DNA from: Eudoraea chungangensis
GTDB taxonomy: Bacteria > Bacteroidota > Bacteroidia > Flavobacteriales > Flavobacteriaceae
NCBI RefSeq assembly: GCF_029360665.1
Contig: NZ_JARDUB010000006.1
Span: 496,001-560,000 of the forward strand
Length of the DNA: 64,000 bases
Direction: 5' to 3'
This document shows positions 26,794 to 35,719 of the stretch, piece after piece. The translations under genes and the position numbers were made by a program. The notes under the pieces were generated by a model. The model worked only from the letters and a program-made list of their open reading frames with translations, ran no database searches and was not told where the DNA came from. How positions within the stretch are numbered: the first letter of the stretch is position 1; each line of letters starts with the position of its first letter.

Positions 26794-28070
26794 TGCAATT
26801 CTTGTGCAAGCTTCAAGGTAAGAGATTTTCTACTATATTTTTCAATATTTGCAGAATCTACGTGCAAGCCATGTGCTAAATAAGCATTAAACCATGCATT
26901 TAGTTGCTGTTTTATTTCTTGCTTTTGCTGGTGTTTAAAAAACCCACCAGCCCTTGTTTGCTGTATCATCTCCCCTACTTCCCATTTATCTGGTCCTATA
27001 GCCAAAATTGGCCGCTTGGCTGCCAGATACTCAAAGAATTTACCTGGGATTATTCCTGAAGTCTCTATGGAGTCTATCTCAACTAGTAGCAATAATTGCG
27101 AGCTTTTTTGGTATTCAATGGCTCTTTTATGGGATACATATCCTAAAATACTCACATTTTCTTTTAATCCAAAATCTGTAAGACTTTCCACTACTTCCTC
27201 GCCTACTACACCAATTAATTGAATGTCTAATGCATTTCTAAAGTCTTCATTTTCCTCTTGCAATTCAGCAATTGCTTTCCAAAGATTAACTGGGTTGCGC
27301 TCGGAAAGCATAGAGCCTATATGTGAGATTGTAAATTTCTTCGAAAGTGCAGGAGAGTCTATAGAATCTTCGGTATTCTCAAAACCATTGGTTACCACAT
27401 GAATTGGCCGGGAGCTAATTTTTTCGAACTCCTTTTTGGTCGTTTCACTGGTTACAATAATATCATCGCAGTTTCTCAAGACCTCCTTCTCTAATCTCAA
27501 ATGTTTTTTCCTCGATCTTTTCGTAAGCCTCAATTTATTATGGTAGCTGATAGATGTCCATGGATCTCTAAAATCAGCTATCCAACGTACATCCGTATTC
27601 TTTCTTAAGTAAAAACCTATTAAATGCATACTATGAGGAGGCCCAGTAGTAACTATGGTTCTAATATTTTCTTCTTTCAATAACTTACTTATATATCGAA
27701 CTGAGGGTTTCACCCAAAACTTCCTTGCATCAGGAATAAACAAATTCCCTCGTATCCAAAGAAGTAACTTCTCCATATTGGAGGGAGTCTTTGTAGTAAT
27801 AATACCAGAACTGATTCTCGAAGTTTGCCTTCTACTAAAAATTGAGGCCAATTTATATGGCTCAAAAATCTTAGTTTTATAAACGATAACATCATCGTCT
27901 ACCTCGTCTAAAAGACTATGGTCTCTAATGGCGTAGGTTGGGTTAGAGGGTACATACACCAGAGGTTGAACACCTAAATCTGGTAAATATTTTACAAAGT
28001 TCAGCCACCTCTGTACCCCGGGTCCGCCTGCTGGTGGCCAATAATAGGTTATGATTAGCACTTTGTGCAT
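26784..28070 (-). CDS. GT4-like glycosyltransferase
   Basis: 428 residues, GT-B fold. The N terminus ITYYWPPAGGPGVQR is the acceptor-side motif of this glycosyltransferase group; ISHIGSMLSERNP lies at the start of the second domain, and the C-terminal domain has a PGKFFEYLAAKRPILA element, the sugar-nucleotide binding region. It is cytosolic or membrane-associated. Its ATG overlaps the stop of the YfhO gene by one base (TAATG) and it overlaps the flippase start, so the three genes are translationally coupled. Confidence 0.92.
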   Translation of the reverse strand: MHKVLIITYYWPPAGGPGVQRWLNFVKYLPDLGVQPLVYVPSNPTYAIRDHSLLDEVDDDVIVYKTKIFEPYKLASIFSRRQTSRISSGIITTKTPSNMEKLLLWIRGNLFIPDARKFWVKPSVRYISKLLKEENIRTIVTTGPPHSMHLIGFYLRKNTDVRWIADFRDPWTSISYHNKLRLTKRSRKKHLRLEKEVLRNCDDIIVTSETTKKEFEKISSRPIHVVTNGFENTEDSIDSPALSKKFTISHIGSMLSERNPVNLWKAIAELQEENEDFRNALDIQLIGVVGEEVVESLTDFGLKENVSILGYVSHKRAIEYQKSSQLLLLVEIDSIETSGIIPGKFFEYLAAKRPILAIGPDKWEVGEMIQQTRAGGFFKHQQKQEIKQQLNAWFNAYLAHGLHVDSANIEKYSRKSLTLKLAQELQWE

Positions 28071-30505
28071 TAGCCCTCGTCCTTAGTTCGAGCCTGTTTA
28101 AATCTATAAAGACTTCCGGTTATAAGGAGTAATATAAGAATTACGGAGCTAGCCAATGCTATTTTTGATCCGATTTGAACAACTTCTGGTTCAAATCTAA
28201 AAATAATCTCATGTTCCCCAGCCGGAATAATTACTCCTCTTAATAAATAGTTTACCTTAAAATGATTGCTTGTTTTCCCGTCTATATAACATTGCCAATC
28301 CTTAGGGTAGTAGATTTCTGAAAAGATAGCAAGTCCCTCATATTTATTATTCGCAAGATATTTTAACTCTCTCGGGCTATAATCTACTAAATCTATAGTG
28401 GCCAAACTGTCTTTTGTAAAATTTACTTGGGTCAAGGCATCTGTAGTATTTGAATTAACCACTGCCTCTTGTCTAAAGTTAAGACTGTCTAAGGCCATTA
28501 TTTCATCATCTGCAGAATATACCTGTTTAACCGTTTCAACAAACCAAGCATTCCCTAGGGCATCCGGATTAGCTAATGCTGTATTCTGTCCTTCGGAATC
28601 CTGTTGAATTATATATTTAACGTTGAGCATGTTTAACACCTCAAAATTATTCTTGTAAATCTGATAATCAAATAAGTCCTGTAAGGCAGCTGGTTTGGCA
28701 GCATGATAGCCTCCAATTGATTTATGAAAGTAAGACGTCCTAGCTCCGTTTAGCCCTTCAGACGGATCATAAACCCTATAAATGCTCTTATCCTTTAGGA
28801 TCTCTTTATCTACTTCTCTTTCAACAAATGGCTGACTCATTAATCTTGGCCTAACAAAGTCCTTACTATTGACATATCTCAGGTCCACGCCTACCATGTC
28901 GAATAAAAGAATCACTCCCAGAATTCCTATGGTTATATTAGTAGATAATTTAGACCTTAGGTAAAGGTAAATAGCTCCGGCACCAACTAAAACTATAAGT
29001 AAAGTACGAATAGTATCCTGCGTATAAACGGCTTCACGGTCTCTTAGAATCATAGCCATTAATTCTTCTCCAAAATACCGTTGATAAGTAGCATCATTAG
29101 CTCCTATAAAATCAAACATCCCTTTAAAGAGGAATAGAGCAACAGTAACAGAGACTAGCGCGAGCAGGGATTTCTTTAAGGCCAAAAGTTTTTGTTCTTT
29201 GGACACTACTTCTGAAAACAATTCTTTTAGGCCCAAAATGGCTAAAATGGGAGCACAAAGTTCTAGAATTACCTGAATAGAAGAAACTGCCCGAAATTTA
29301 TTATACAGCGGGAAATAGTCTATCATGAAATTCGTTAAAATCCCAAAATTCTTTCCCCACGAAAGCATTAGAGACATCAGCAGCCCACCTAATAACCACC
29401 ACTTCAATCTCCCTTTCACAAGAAACAAGGCCAATATTCCTAAGAAAACCACCAAGGCACCAATATAAGCTGGTCCGGCAACACCGGGTTGTTTACCCCA
29501 GTAAAGGGGTATTCCACTACTAAATTCCAGAGCCCTCGTTCTGGGTAGACCCTGTTCAATTAAAAAATCGAATGCCTTAGATTTATCCCCTAAGTCTTCA
29601 CTATTACTTCCTCCAAATAAACGCGGAACCAATAAGTTTAAAGACTCTACAATTCCATAGCTATACTGGGTTATATATTCTCTGTCTAAACCAGATTTAT
29701 TTTCTTTTAAGTTCCCTGCGGGATCTATAGTAAGCGCAGATTTTCCTCTTGTACTCCAGTCAGCATACTCTTTAGTAGCCATTAAGGAGGTTGCGTTTGT
29801 AGCAATCCCAAGTACTACGGCAACTAACAACAATCCGGTGGCTTTTAAAAAATCAACCAGGGTCCGATTCTTAATAGCATCGAATAAGTAGACGATACCA
29901 ATTATTAAAACCAGCAACATAAAATAATAGGTCATTTGATAATGATTGGCACCTACTTCCAAGGCCATTGCTACTGCTGTTAATAGAAATCCCCAGACAT
30001 AATTCTTTCTAAACGTTAGTATAATACCAGCTAGTAAAATTGGTAAAAATCCAATAGCATGGGCTTTGGCATTATGACCAACTCCCAGGATAATAATAAG
30101 ATAGGTAGAAAATCCAAATGCCAATGCCCCCAATATAGAGAGTCTGTAGTCTACTTTTAAGGAACATAGTAGAATATAAAAACTCACAAAATATAAAAAT
30201 AAATAGTCCGCGGGCCTAGGTAAAAAACGTATAGTCCTATCCAATTTTTTTACATAGTCGTGTGGGTAATATGCCCCCAATTGATAAGTAGGCATTCCAC
30301 CAAACGCACTATTGGTCCAATAGGGTTCCTCTCCTGTTTTCTTTCTGAAATCGTTTTGTTCTTTGGCCATTCCAGTAAACTGAATGATATCAGATTGCTG
30401 AATTGTTTTAGACTGTAATACCGGATAGAAATAAGCTAATGCAGCGACTATAAAAATCACTATAGAGAAAAAGTGAATAAATATAGCCTTGGTACCTTTA
30501 TTCAT
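28070..30505 (-). CDS. YfhO family multi-spanning membrane protein
   Basis: 811 residues, with about a dozen membrane helices in the first 530 residues, a globular extracytoplasmic region, and a final helix near residue 790 followed by a basic tail. The YfhO family (GT-C-like fold) is implicated in glycosylation of cell-surface polymers such as teichoic acids in Firmicutes; in Bacteroidota it is common but poorly studied. The motif GGMPTYQLG and the C-terminal PAGEHEIIFRFEP are typical. It is the second gene of the operon starting with DUF4834. Confidence 0.9.
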   Translation of the reverse strand: MNKGTKAIFIHFFSIVIFIVAALAYFYPVLQSKTIQQSDIIQFTGMAKEQNDFRKKTGEEPYWTNSAFGGMPTYQLGAYYPHDYVKKLDRTIRFLPRPADYLFLYFVSFYILLCSLKVDYRLSILGALAFGFSTYLIIILGVGHNAKAHAIGFLPILLAGIILTFRKNYVWGFLLTAVAMALEVGANHYQMTYYFMLLVLIIGIVYLFDAIKNRTLVDFLKATGLLLVAVVLGIATNATSLMATKEYADWSTRGKSALTIDPAGNLKENKSGLDREYITQYSYGIVESLNLLVPRLFGGSNSEDLGDKSKAFDFLIEQGLPRTRALEFSSGIPLYWGKQPGVAGPAYIGALVVFLGILALFLVKGRLKWWLLGGLLMSLMLSWGKNFGILTNFMIDYFPLYNKFRAVSSIQVILELCAPILAILGLKELFSEVVSKEQKLLALKKSLLALVSVTVALFLFKGMFDFIGANDATYQRYFGEELMAMILRDREAVYTQDTIRTLLIVLVGAGAIYLYLRSKLSTNITIGILGVILLFDMVGVDLRYVNSKDFVRPRLMSQPFVEREVDKEILKDKSIYRVYDPSEGLNGARTSYFHKSIGGYHAAKPAALQDLFDYQIYKNNFEVLNMLNVKYIIQQDSEGQNTALANPDALGNAWFVETVKQVYSADDEIMALDSLNFRQEAVVNSNTTDALTQVNFTKDSLATIDLVDYSPRELKYLANNKYEGLAIFSEIYYPKDWQCYIDGKTSNHFKVNYLLRGVIIPAGEHEIIFRFEPEVVQIGSKIALASSVILILLLITGSLYRFKQARTKDEG

Positions 30506-30526
30506 AAAAATGCTAAGGAGTAATGG

Positions 30527-30796
30527 TTATTTAATTTCTTCAAAATCTATGAACTCTCCTACATTATCAGTGTTTACCTTCTTTTTGGAGGTTCTTGGTT
30601 TTTCTATGCTTATTTCCCCTTCGTCTACAGGGGCTTGGTTCTGATTCTGATTGGAATACTGTTCAAAGCTATTTCTAAATCTATCTTCAGTCTTCTTCGC
30701 GGCATAACTAAAAAGCCTTGGACCAAACCACTTTGCCAATAGTTTTAGCGTATAATAGACCAACAGAATAATTAAAATCGTTTTTAAAAAACCCAT
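30527..30796 (-). CDS. DUF4834 family small membrane protein
   Basis: 89 residues from the ATG at 30796; the frame is open further upstream, but the MGFLKTILIILLVYY start and the -7 element upstream support this shorter form, which also avoids overlap with the divergent gene. One membrane helix is followed by a Lys/Gln-rich cytoplasmic tail ending DFEEIK. The family is restricted to Bacteroidota and of unknown function. It is 21 bp upstream of the YfhO gene and is likely first in that operon. Confidence 0.82.
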   Translation of the reverse strand: MGFLKTILIILLVYYTLKLLAKWFGPRLFSYAAKKTEDRFRNSFEQYSNQNQNQAPVDEGEISIEKPRTSKKKVNTDNVGEFIDFEEIK

Positions 30797-30816
30797 AATA
30801 AGTGTTTTCTGTATAT

Positions 30817-30824
30817 CAAAAATA
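30817..30824 (-). promoter_or_regulatory. -7 promoter element of the DUF4834/YfhO operon
   Basis: On the minus strand TATTTTTG, matching TAnnTTTG, ends 20 bp before the ATG at 30796. Confidence 0.5.
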
Positions 30825-30882
30825 CAATTCCAACGTTGTAATAACATTAGAAAATTCATAAAATAATAATAAAATCTATCTA

Positions 30883-31959
30883 ATGTACCGCCAGGCATCT
30901 ACGAATCCCTTTACGATAACCATATATTTAATAGTTCTAATTATACCCTTTATTGGGGTATGTCAGTATACAGATGTTATAAACTCAAATAGACCCGGAG
31001 TTTCTGTAAGTGCCTATGCCATTGGTAAAGGGGTGGTTCAGGCTGAACTTGGTTTGGGATATGAAATAGAAAATCACAGCCTTTTAAATACCGATGCTAA
31101 TAGTTTTGCCGTAGACTTCTCCTTTAGGTACGGTTTGCTGTTAGAAAAGTTAGAATTAAACTGGGAAGGCAGGTATCAAAACCAAAATATAACCTATAAT
31201 GAATTTGGATTTAGTGCAACCCGCTCTAATTTTTCCAGAAATAGAATAGGTCTTAAGTATTTGATTTACGATCCTTTTGCTAATCCACAACGCAACAAAC
31301 CGAATCTGTATAGCTGGCGCGCAAATCATAAGTTTCAGTTTAAAAATCTATTGCCAGCAGTTTCCTTATATGCAGGAGCTAATTTTTCGTTTGGAGATAA
31401 TCCATTTTATCCGGAAGATCCAGAGATTTCGCCAAGAGCAATGATTGCCACTCAAAGTCGTCTTACCCCGAGGTTTGTGCTGATAACGAATATCGCTTAC
31501 GATAAAATTGGCACGGACTTTCCTGAATGGAGTTATACCATTTCACTTTCACATGCTCTAAGAAACCCCAAATGGAGTGTCTTTGCCGAAAACCAAGGAA
31601 TAAGCGGAGATCGATATTCCGATGTTTTGTTGCGAGCAGGTTCGGCTTATTTGTTCAATGAGAATTTTCAAGTAGATGCTGCATTGGGTGGTAGTTTTAA
31701 GAATACACCCACTAAGTTCTTTGGCACCATAGGAGCATCCTATCGTCTAGATTTTCATAAAGATGTATTGATTCCAATAGAAGATCAAAATGCTGATGAG
31801 AACGGCGGACAAATTGAAAGAAATGCAATGAAGAAAAAGAAAGATAAAAAACAAAAGAAAAAGAAGAACAAAGGCAGTGGTGCTGAAGACGTTGATCTGG
31901 GTCCTTCCAAAAAAGAAATGCGCCAACTAAAGAAAAAAAAGAAGGAAATTGAATTCTAA
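30883..31959 (+). CDS. outer-membrane beta-barrel protein with Lys-rich tail
   Basis: 358 residues. An N-terminal hydrophobic stretch (about 10-27, ending FIGVCQ) is a signal peptide. The middle reads as alternating strands with aromatic girdle residues and NSNRPGVSVSAY near the start, typical of the transporter-like barrel family related to phenol degradation MetA (PF13557). The final 50 residues are extremely Lys-rich (a KKKKDKKQKKKKNK run), separate from the barrel. Substrate is unknown. It is divergent from the DUF4834/YfhO operon. Confidence 0.85.
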   Translation: MYRQASTNPFTITIYLIVLIIPFIGVCQYTDVINSNRPGVSVSAYAIGKGVVQAELGLGYEIENHSLLNTDANSFAVDFSFRYGLLLEKLELNWEGRYQNQNITYNEFGFSATRSNFSRNRIGLKYLIYDPFANPQRNKPNLYSWRANHKFQFKNLLPAVSLYAGANFSFGDNPFYPEDPEISPRAMIATQSRLTPRFVLITNIAYDKIGTDFPEWSYTISLSHALRNPKWSVFAENQGISGDRYSDVLLRAGSAYLFNENFQVDAALGGSFKNTPTKFFGTIGASYRLDFHKDVLIPIEDQNADENGGQIERNAMKKKKDKKQKKKKNKGSGAEDVDLGPSKKEMRQLKKKKKEIEF

Positions 31960-32071
31960 TAGGCTACGATCTATTTAACACTTTACTTTAATTGCTATTA
32001 TCTGAAAAAATAATTCGGAATATTTAAAGCCTTGTTTTTTATCCCTTATCTTGAGCCGTCAAATTAATTGT

Positions 32072-33190
32072 ATGGTTCAGCTTAAGGAAGCCACATCAAA
32101 ATCAGATTTAAAGCGGTTTATAAAATTTCCCTTTTCTCTTTATAAAGATTCGCCCTATTGGGTTCCACCCCTTATTTCAGACGAATTAGAGACTTTTGAT
32201 AAAAGCAAAAATCCCAACTTCAAAAAAGCGGAAGCTTGGTTTTACCTTGCTTACAAAGACAATAAGCTTGTTGGCAGGGTAATGGCCATCATCAATTGGG
32301 TTGAAGTAAAAGAACAAAAAGTAAAAAAAATGCGCTTTGGTTGGTTTGATTTTATTGATGATCCTGAGGTATCTCTAACGCTTTTAAATAAAGTGAAATC
32401 TATTGGTGAGGAGAATGGGCTAGAATTTATTGAAGGCCCTGTAGGTATAACAAATTTAGACAAGGTAGGCGTACTTATTGAGGGATTTGAGACGCGAGGG
32501 ACCATGATTACCTGGTACAACTTTCCGTACTACCAAAAACACTACGAAGCCTACGGTCTAAAAAAAGAAAAAGAATATTTGGAAAATAGATTTCCAGCCA
32601 GTAATACAAAGCCAGAGTATTTTAATAAAGTGCAGCTTCTTATAAAGAAGCGGTATAATTTAAGGGAGATGAATTTTAGTTCCACTGAGGAAATAATGCC
32701 TTGGGCAGATCAAATGTTCGATTTATTTAATGAGAGCTATGCCAAATTAGCATCTTTTGTACCACTAACTAAAGAACAAAAGCTTTATTTTAAAAAGAAA
32801 TATTTAAGGCTTATAAATCCTGAGTACATAAAGTTTGTCATTGATTCGAATGACCGTGTAGTAGCATTTGCTATTGTAATGCCATCTTTTGCTAAAACAC
32901 TACAGAAAATTAAAGGCAGGTTATTCCCTTTTGGATTCATCCAACTTCTACGGGCAAAAAAACACAGTAAAGATGTTATCTTTTATCTAATTGGCGTACA
33001 TCCCGAATATCAAAAAAAAGGGGTTACCGCTATAATTATGAATCAATACCATAAGGTGTTTCAAGAAAAAAATATTAGAAATTGCTATAGAACACCTGAA
33101 TTAGAAGAAAACAAGGATATTAGGCAGTTATGGAAAAATTTTGATCCTGAAATATATAAAAGAAGGCGGACCTATAAAAAATTCCTCTAA
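32072..33190 (+). CDS. GNAT-like N-acetyltransferase family protein
   Basis: 372 residues from the ATG at 32072; a TTG seven codons earlier is the alternative. The N-terminal region (FIKFPFSLYKDSPYWVPPL) is typical of large, poorly studied GNAT proteins in Bacteroidota. The acetyl-CoA region is in the C-terminal half with IGVHPEYQKKGV. The substrate is unknown. It converges on the AOS-family PLP enzyme gene, 38 bp apart, with no clear terminator between them. Confidence 0.85.
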   Translation: MVQLKEATSKSDLKRFIKFPFSLYKDSPYWVPPLISDELETFDKSKNPNFKKAEAWFYLAYKDNKLVGRVMAIINWVEVKEQKVKKMRFGWFDFIDDPEVSLTLLNKVKSIGEENGLEFIEGPVGITNLDKVGVLIEGFETRGTMITWYNFPYYQKHYEAYGLKKEKEYLENRFPASNTKPEYFNKVQLLIKKRYNLREMNFSSTEEIMPWADQMFDLFNESYAKLASFVPLTKEQKLYFKKKYLRLINPEYIKFVIDSNDRVVAFAIVMPSFAKTLQKIKGRLFPFGFIQLLRAKKHSKDVIFYLIGVHPEYQKKGVTAIIMNQYHKVFQEKNIRNCYRTPELEENKDIRQLWKNFDPEIYKRRRTYKKFL

Positions 33191-33228
33191 AAGGATACCT
33201 TAGCAATTCGCCTGTTTCTAAATCCCAA

Positions 33229-34488
33229 TTATTCCCCCATTGCAGCAGCAACTGCAGCAGATAGTCTTTTATACGTACCATTTTGAAGTCGATCCCGTAT
33301 TGCTGAAAACGCATCTAAAGTAATAGCGATATCTTCTAAAGTGTGGGTAGAGGTAGGAATCATTCGCAACAAAATCATCCCTTTGGGAATTACCGGATAT
33401 ACTACTATGGAACAAAAAATACCATAATTCTCTCTTAAATCCCTTACCAAGGCCATTGCCTCAGGAATACTTCCACTGAGATAAACGGGAGTAACACAGC
33501 TACTGGTAGTGCCAATATTAAATCCTCTTTCTTTGAGTCCGTCCTGCAATGCATTTACATTCTCCCATAACTTTGTTCGCAGTTCTGGCATTGTGCGCAG
33601 CATTTCCAATCTTTTCAAAGCGCCTTTTACAAAGACCATAGGAAGAGATTTGGCAAACATTTGAGATCTCAAATTATATTTTAGATAATCAATAATTTCT
33701 TTATCTGCTGCCAGAAAAGCTCCTATCCCTGCCATAGACTTGGCAAATGTCGCAAAATAAACATCGATATCATCCTGAATACCCTGTTCCTCACCTGCTC
33801 CTGCGCCTGTTTTACCTAAAGTACCAAATCCATGTGCATCGTCTACAAGAAGTCTAAAACTAAACTCTTTCTTAAGGGCAACAATTTCTTTTAATTTACC
33901 TTGTTCTCCGCGCATACCAAATACACCTTCCGAAATAACCAATATTCCTCCTCCGGTTTGTTCGGCCATCTTGGTTGCTCTTTCCAAGTTCTTTCTTAAA
34001 CTCTCAATATCGTTATGCTTAAAGGTGAAGCGCTTGCCCATATGCAAACGAACACCATCAATAATACAGGCATGAGAATCAACATCATAAACAATTATAT
34101 CATCCTTAGAAACCAATGCATCTATTGCAGACAAAATTCCCTGGTAACCAAAATTTAATAGATAGGAAGACTCTTTATTAACAAAGCTGGCCAGTTCTTT
34201 TTCTAGTTGTTCGTGAAAATCCGTATGCCCGCTCATCATTCTCGCCCCCATTGGATAAGCTGCCCCATGTTCTAAAGCCGCTTCTCCGTCAACTTTCTTA
34301 ATTTCCGGAAGATTTGCCAATCCCAGATAATCGTTGATACTCCAGGTAATAACCTCTTTACCTTGAAATTTCATACGATTGGATATTGGTCCTTCCAGTT
34401 TTGGAAATACAAAATATCCTTCTGCCTGAGAAGCCCATTTACCTAAAGGTCCCTTATTCTCAATGATTCTATCAAATAAATCTCTCAT
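33229..34488 (-). CDS. AOS-family PLP acyltransferase, candidate cysteate fatty acyltransferase
   Basis: 419 residues, alpha-oxoamine synthase fold (relatives: serine palmitoyltransferase, KBL, BioF). The cofactor lysine is in ATFAKSMAGIG (Lys250), the Asp-His pair in VDDAHGFG (about 216-222), and GARMMSGHTDFHEQLE near residue 81 is the usual substrate-side block. These enzymes condense an amino acid with a fatty acyl thioester and release CO2. Because a cysteine-synthase-like gene lies directly upstream, I infer the acyl-transfer step of sulfonolipid (capnine) synthesis; serine palmitoyltransferase is the main alternative. It has its own promoter. Confidence 0.85.
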   Translation of the reverse strand: MRDLFDRIIENKGPLGKWASQAEGYFVFPKLEGPISNRMKFQGKEVITWSINDYLGLANLPEIKKVDGEAALEHGAAYPMGARMMSGHTDFHEQLEKELASFVNKESSYLLNFGYQGILSAIDALVSKDDIIVYDVDSHACIIDGVRLHMGKRFTFKHNDIESLRKNLERATKMAEQTGGGILVISEGVFGMRGEQGKLKEIVALKKEFSFRLLVDDAHGFGTLGKTGAGAGEEQGIQDDIDVYFATFAKSMAGIGAFLAADKEIIDYLKYNLRSQMFAKSLPMVFVKGALKRLEMLRTMPELRTKLWENVNALQDGLKERGFNIGTTSSCVTPVYLSGSIPEAMALVRDLRENYGIFCSIVVYPVIPKGMILLRMIPTSTHTLEDIAITLDAFSAIRDRLQNGTYKRLSAAVAAAMGE

Positions 34489-34510
34489 GTAGCCTAGTTT
34501 GTTAGTTCTG

Positions 34511-34543
34511 CAAAATTATGGAATTTTGATCACGATTCACAAA
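34511..34543 (-). promoter_or_regulatory. promoter of the AOS-family gene
   Basis: On the minus strand TTTG at 34540-34543, 21 bp spacer, TAATTTTG at 34511-34518: a full match to the Bacteroidota consensus, 22 bp before the ATG at 34488. Confidence 0.8.
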
Positions 34544-34559
34544 TTTATTTTAGAGCAAT

Positions 34560-34587
34560 AAAAAAGGCAATGGAATTCCATCGCCTT
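34560..34587 (-). terminator. intrinsic terminator after the cysteine-synthase-like gene
   Basis: On the minus strand AAGGCGATGG pairs with CCATTGCCTT (10 bp, one G-U) around AATT and is followed by a T run. It separates the two PLP genes into distinct transcripts. Confidence 0.82.
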
Positions 34588-34609
34588 AAATTATTTATTA
34601 GCTTAAAAT

Positions 34610-35650
34610 CTACTTTACATATTGAATTTCTTGCTCTTCTCCAACATGTTCATTATCAAAAAACCCTTGGTCATTCATCCATTGATCATTGTAAATTTTA
34701 CTCATATACCGAGAACCATGATCTGGAAAAACAAGAACAACTTTACTATCCTTTTTAAATTCTCCTCTTTCGTTTAATTGCTTTACTGCCTGCATAACTG
34801 CACCACTGGTATATCCCACAAAAATTCCTTCTGAACATGATATTTCTCTTGCCGTATGAGCACTTTCTTCATCAGTAACTTTGATGAATTCATCAATTAC
34901 TTCAAAATCTGTCGCGTCAGGGATTAAGTTTTTCCCTAAACCTTCAATTCGATAGGGATAAATTTCATCATGATCTAATTCTCCGGTTTCGTGAAACTTT
35001 TTCAATACAGATCCATAGGCATCTACTCCAATGATTCGGATATTTGGATTCTGTTCCTTTAAATAACGTGCAGTACCTGATATAGTTCCCCCTGTTCCAC
35101 TACAAGCGATTAAATGTGTAATTTCACCAGCCGTTTGTTTCCAAATTTCAGGACCAGTAGTTCTATAATGTGCCTCCATATTAAGGCTATTAAAATACTG
35201 GTTGATATAAATAGAGCCTTTTGTTTCTGCGTGTAATCGTTTAGCCACTTGATAATAGGATCGAGGATCGTCTGCACTAACATGAGCGGGGCAAACATAA
35301 ACCTTGGCTCCCATTGAACGAAGCATGTCGATTTTGTCTTTTGAGGATTTAGAACTTACCGCCAAGATACATTCGTATCCCTTTATAATACTCACCATGG
35401 CTATACTAAAGCCCGTATTACCCGAAGTAGTCTCTATTATGGTACTACCTGGTACTAGTATTCCTTTTTTTTCAGCTTCATCAATAATGAAAGACGCAAT
35501 CCTGTCTTTTGAAGAATGTCCTGGGTTAAATGCTTCAACCTTTGCATAAAAATTACCAGTCAGAGGAGCTGCTATTCTATTCAACTTCACCAGAGGTGTA
35601 TTTCCTATTAGATCTAGAATAGAATTATAGGCATTAATCTTGCTGTCCAT
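34610..35650 (-). CDS. cysteine-synthase-family PLP enzyme, candidate cysteate synthase
   Basis: 346 residues, fold type II beta-replacement enzyme. The lysine motif is [11 protein letters not shown] with Lys48, where standard cysteine synthases have NPGGSVKDRI; TSGNTG binds the substrate carboxylate and [14 protein letters not shown] binds PLP phosphate. A standard CysK would make cysteine from O-acetylserine and sulfide. The changed lysine-side motif and the adjacent AOS-family gene fit a cysteate synthase (phosphoserine plus sulfite) feeding sulfonolipid synthesis. This is an inference; cystathionine beta-synthase or cysteine synthase are alternatives. Confidence 0.85.
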   Translation of the reverse strand: MDSKINAYNSILDLIGNTPLVKLNRIAAPLTGNFYAKVEAFNPGHSSKDRIASFIIDEAEKKGILVPGSTIIETTSGNTGFSIAMVSIIKGYECILAVSSKSSKDKIDMLRSMGAKVYVCPAHVSADDPRSYYQVAKRLHAETKGSIYINQYFNSLNMEAHYRTTGPEIWKQTAGEITHLIACSGTGGTISGTARYLKEQNPNIRIIGVDAYGSVLKKFHETGELDHDEIYPYRIEGLGKNLIPDATDFEVIDEFIKVTDEESAHTAREISCSEGIFVGYTSGAVMQAVKQLNERGEFKKDSKVVLVFPDHGSRYMSKIYNDQWMNDQGFFDNEHVGEEQEIQYVK

Positions 35651-35669
35651 AATAAAATGTTAGGCGGTA

Positions 35670-35689
35670 GATTCTTTTTTAAAAGAATC
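35670..35689. promoter_or_regulatory. perfect palindrome in the leader of the cysteine-synthase-like gene
   Basis: GATTCTTTT-TT-AAAAGAATC, 9-bp arms with a two-base centre, lies between the -7 element (35701-35708) and the ATG at 35650 on the minus strand. A centre this short favours a protein-binding operator over an RNA hairpin. Confidence 0.5.
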
Positions 35690-35700
35690 AGATTTGCGGA

Positions 35701-35708
35701 CAAAATTA
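35701..35708 (-). promoter_or_regulatory. -7 promoter element of the cysteine-synthase-like gene
   Basis: TAATTTTG on the minus strand, the same element as used by the downstream AOS-family gene; about 50 bp before the ATG. No clear -33 TTTG at the right distance. Confidence 0.5.
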
Positions 35709-35719
35709 CTACTTTTTTT

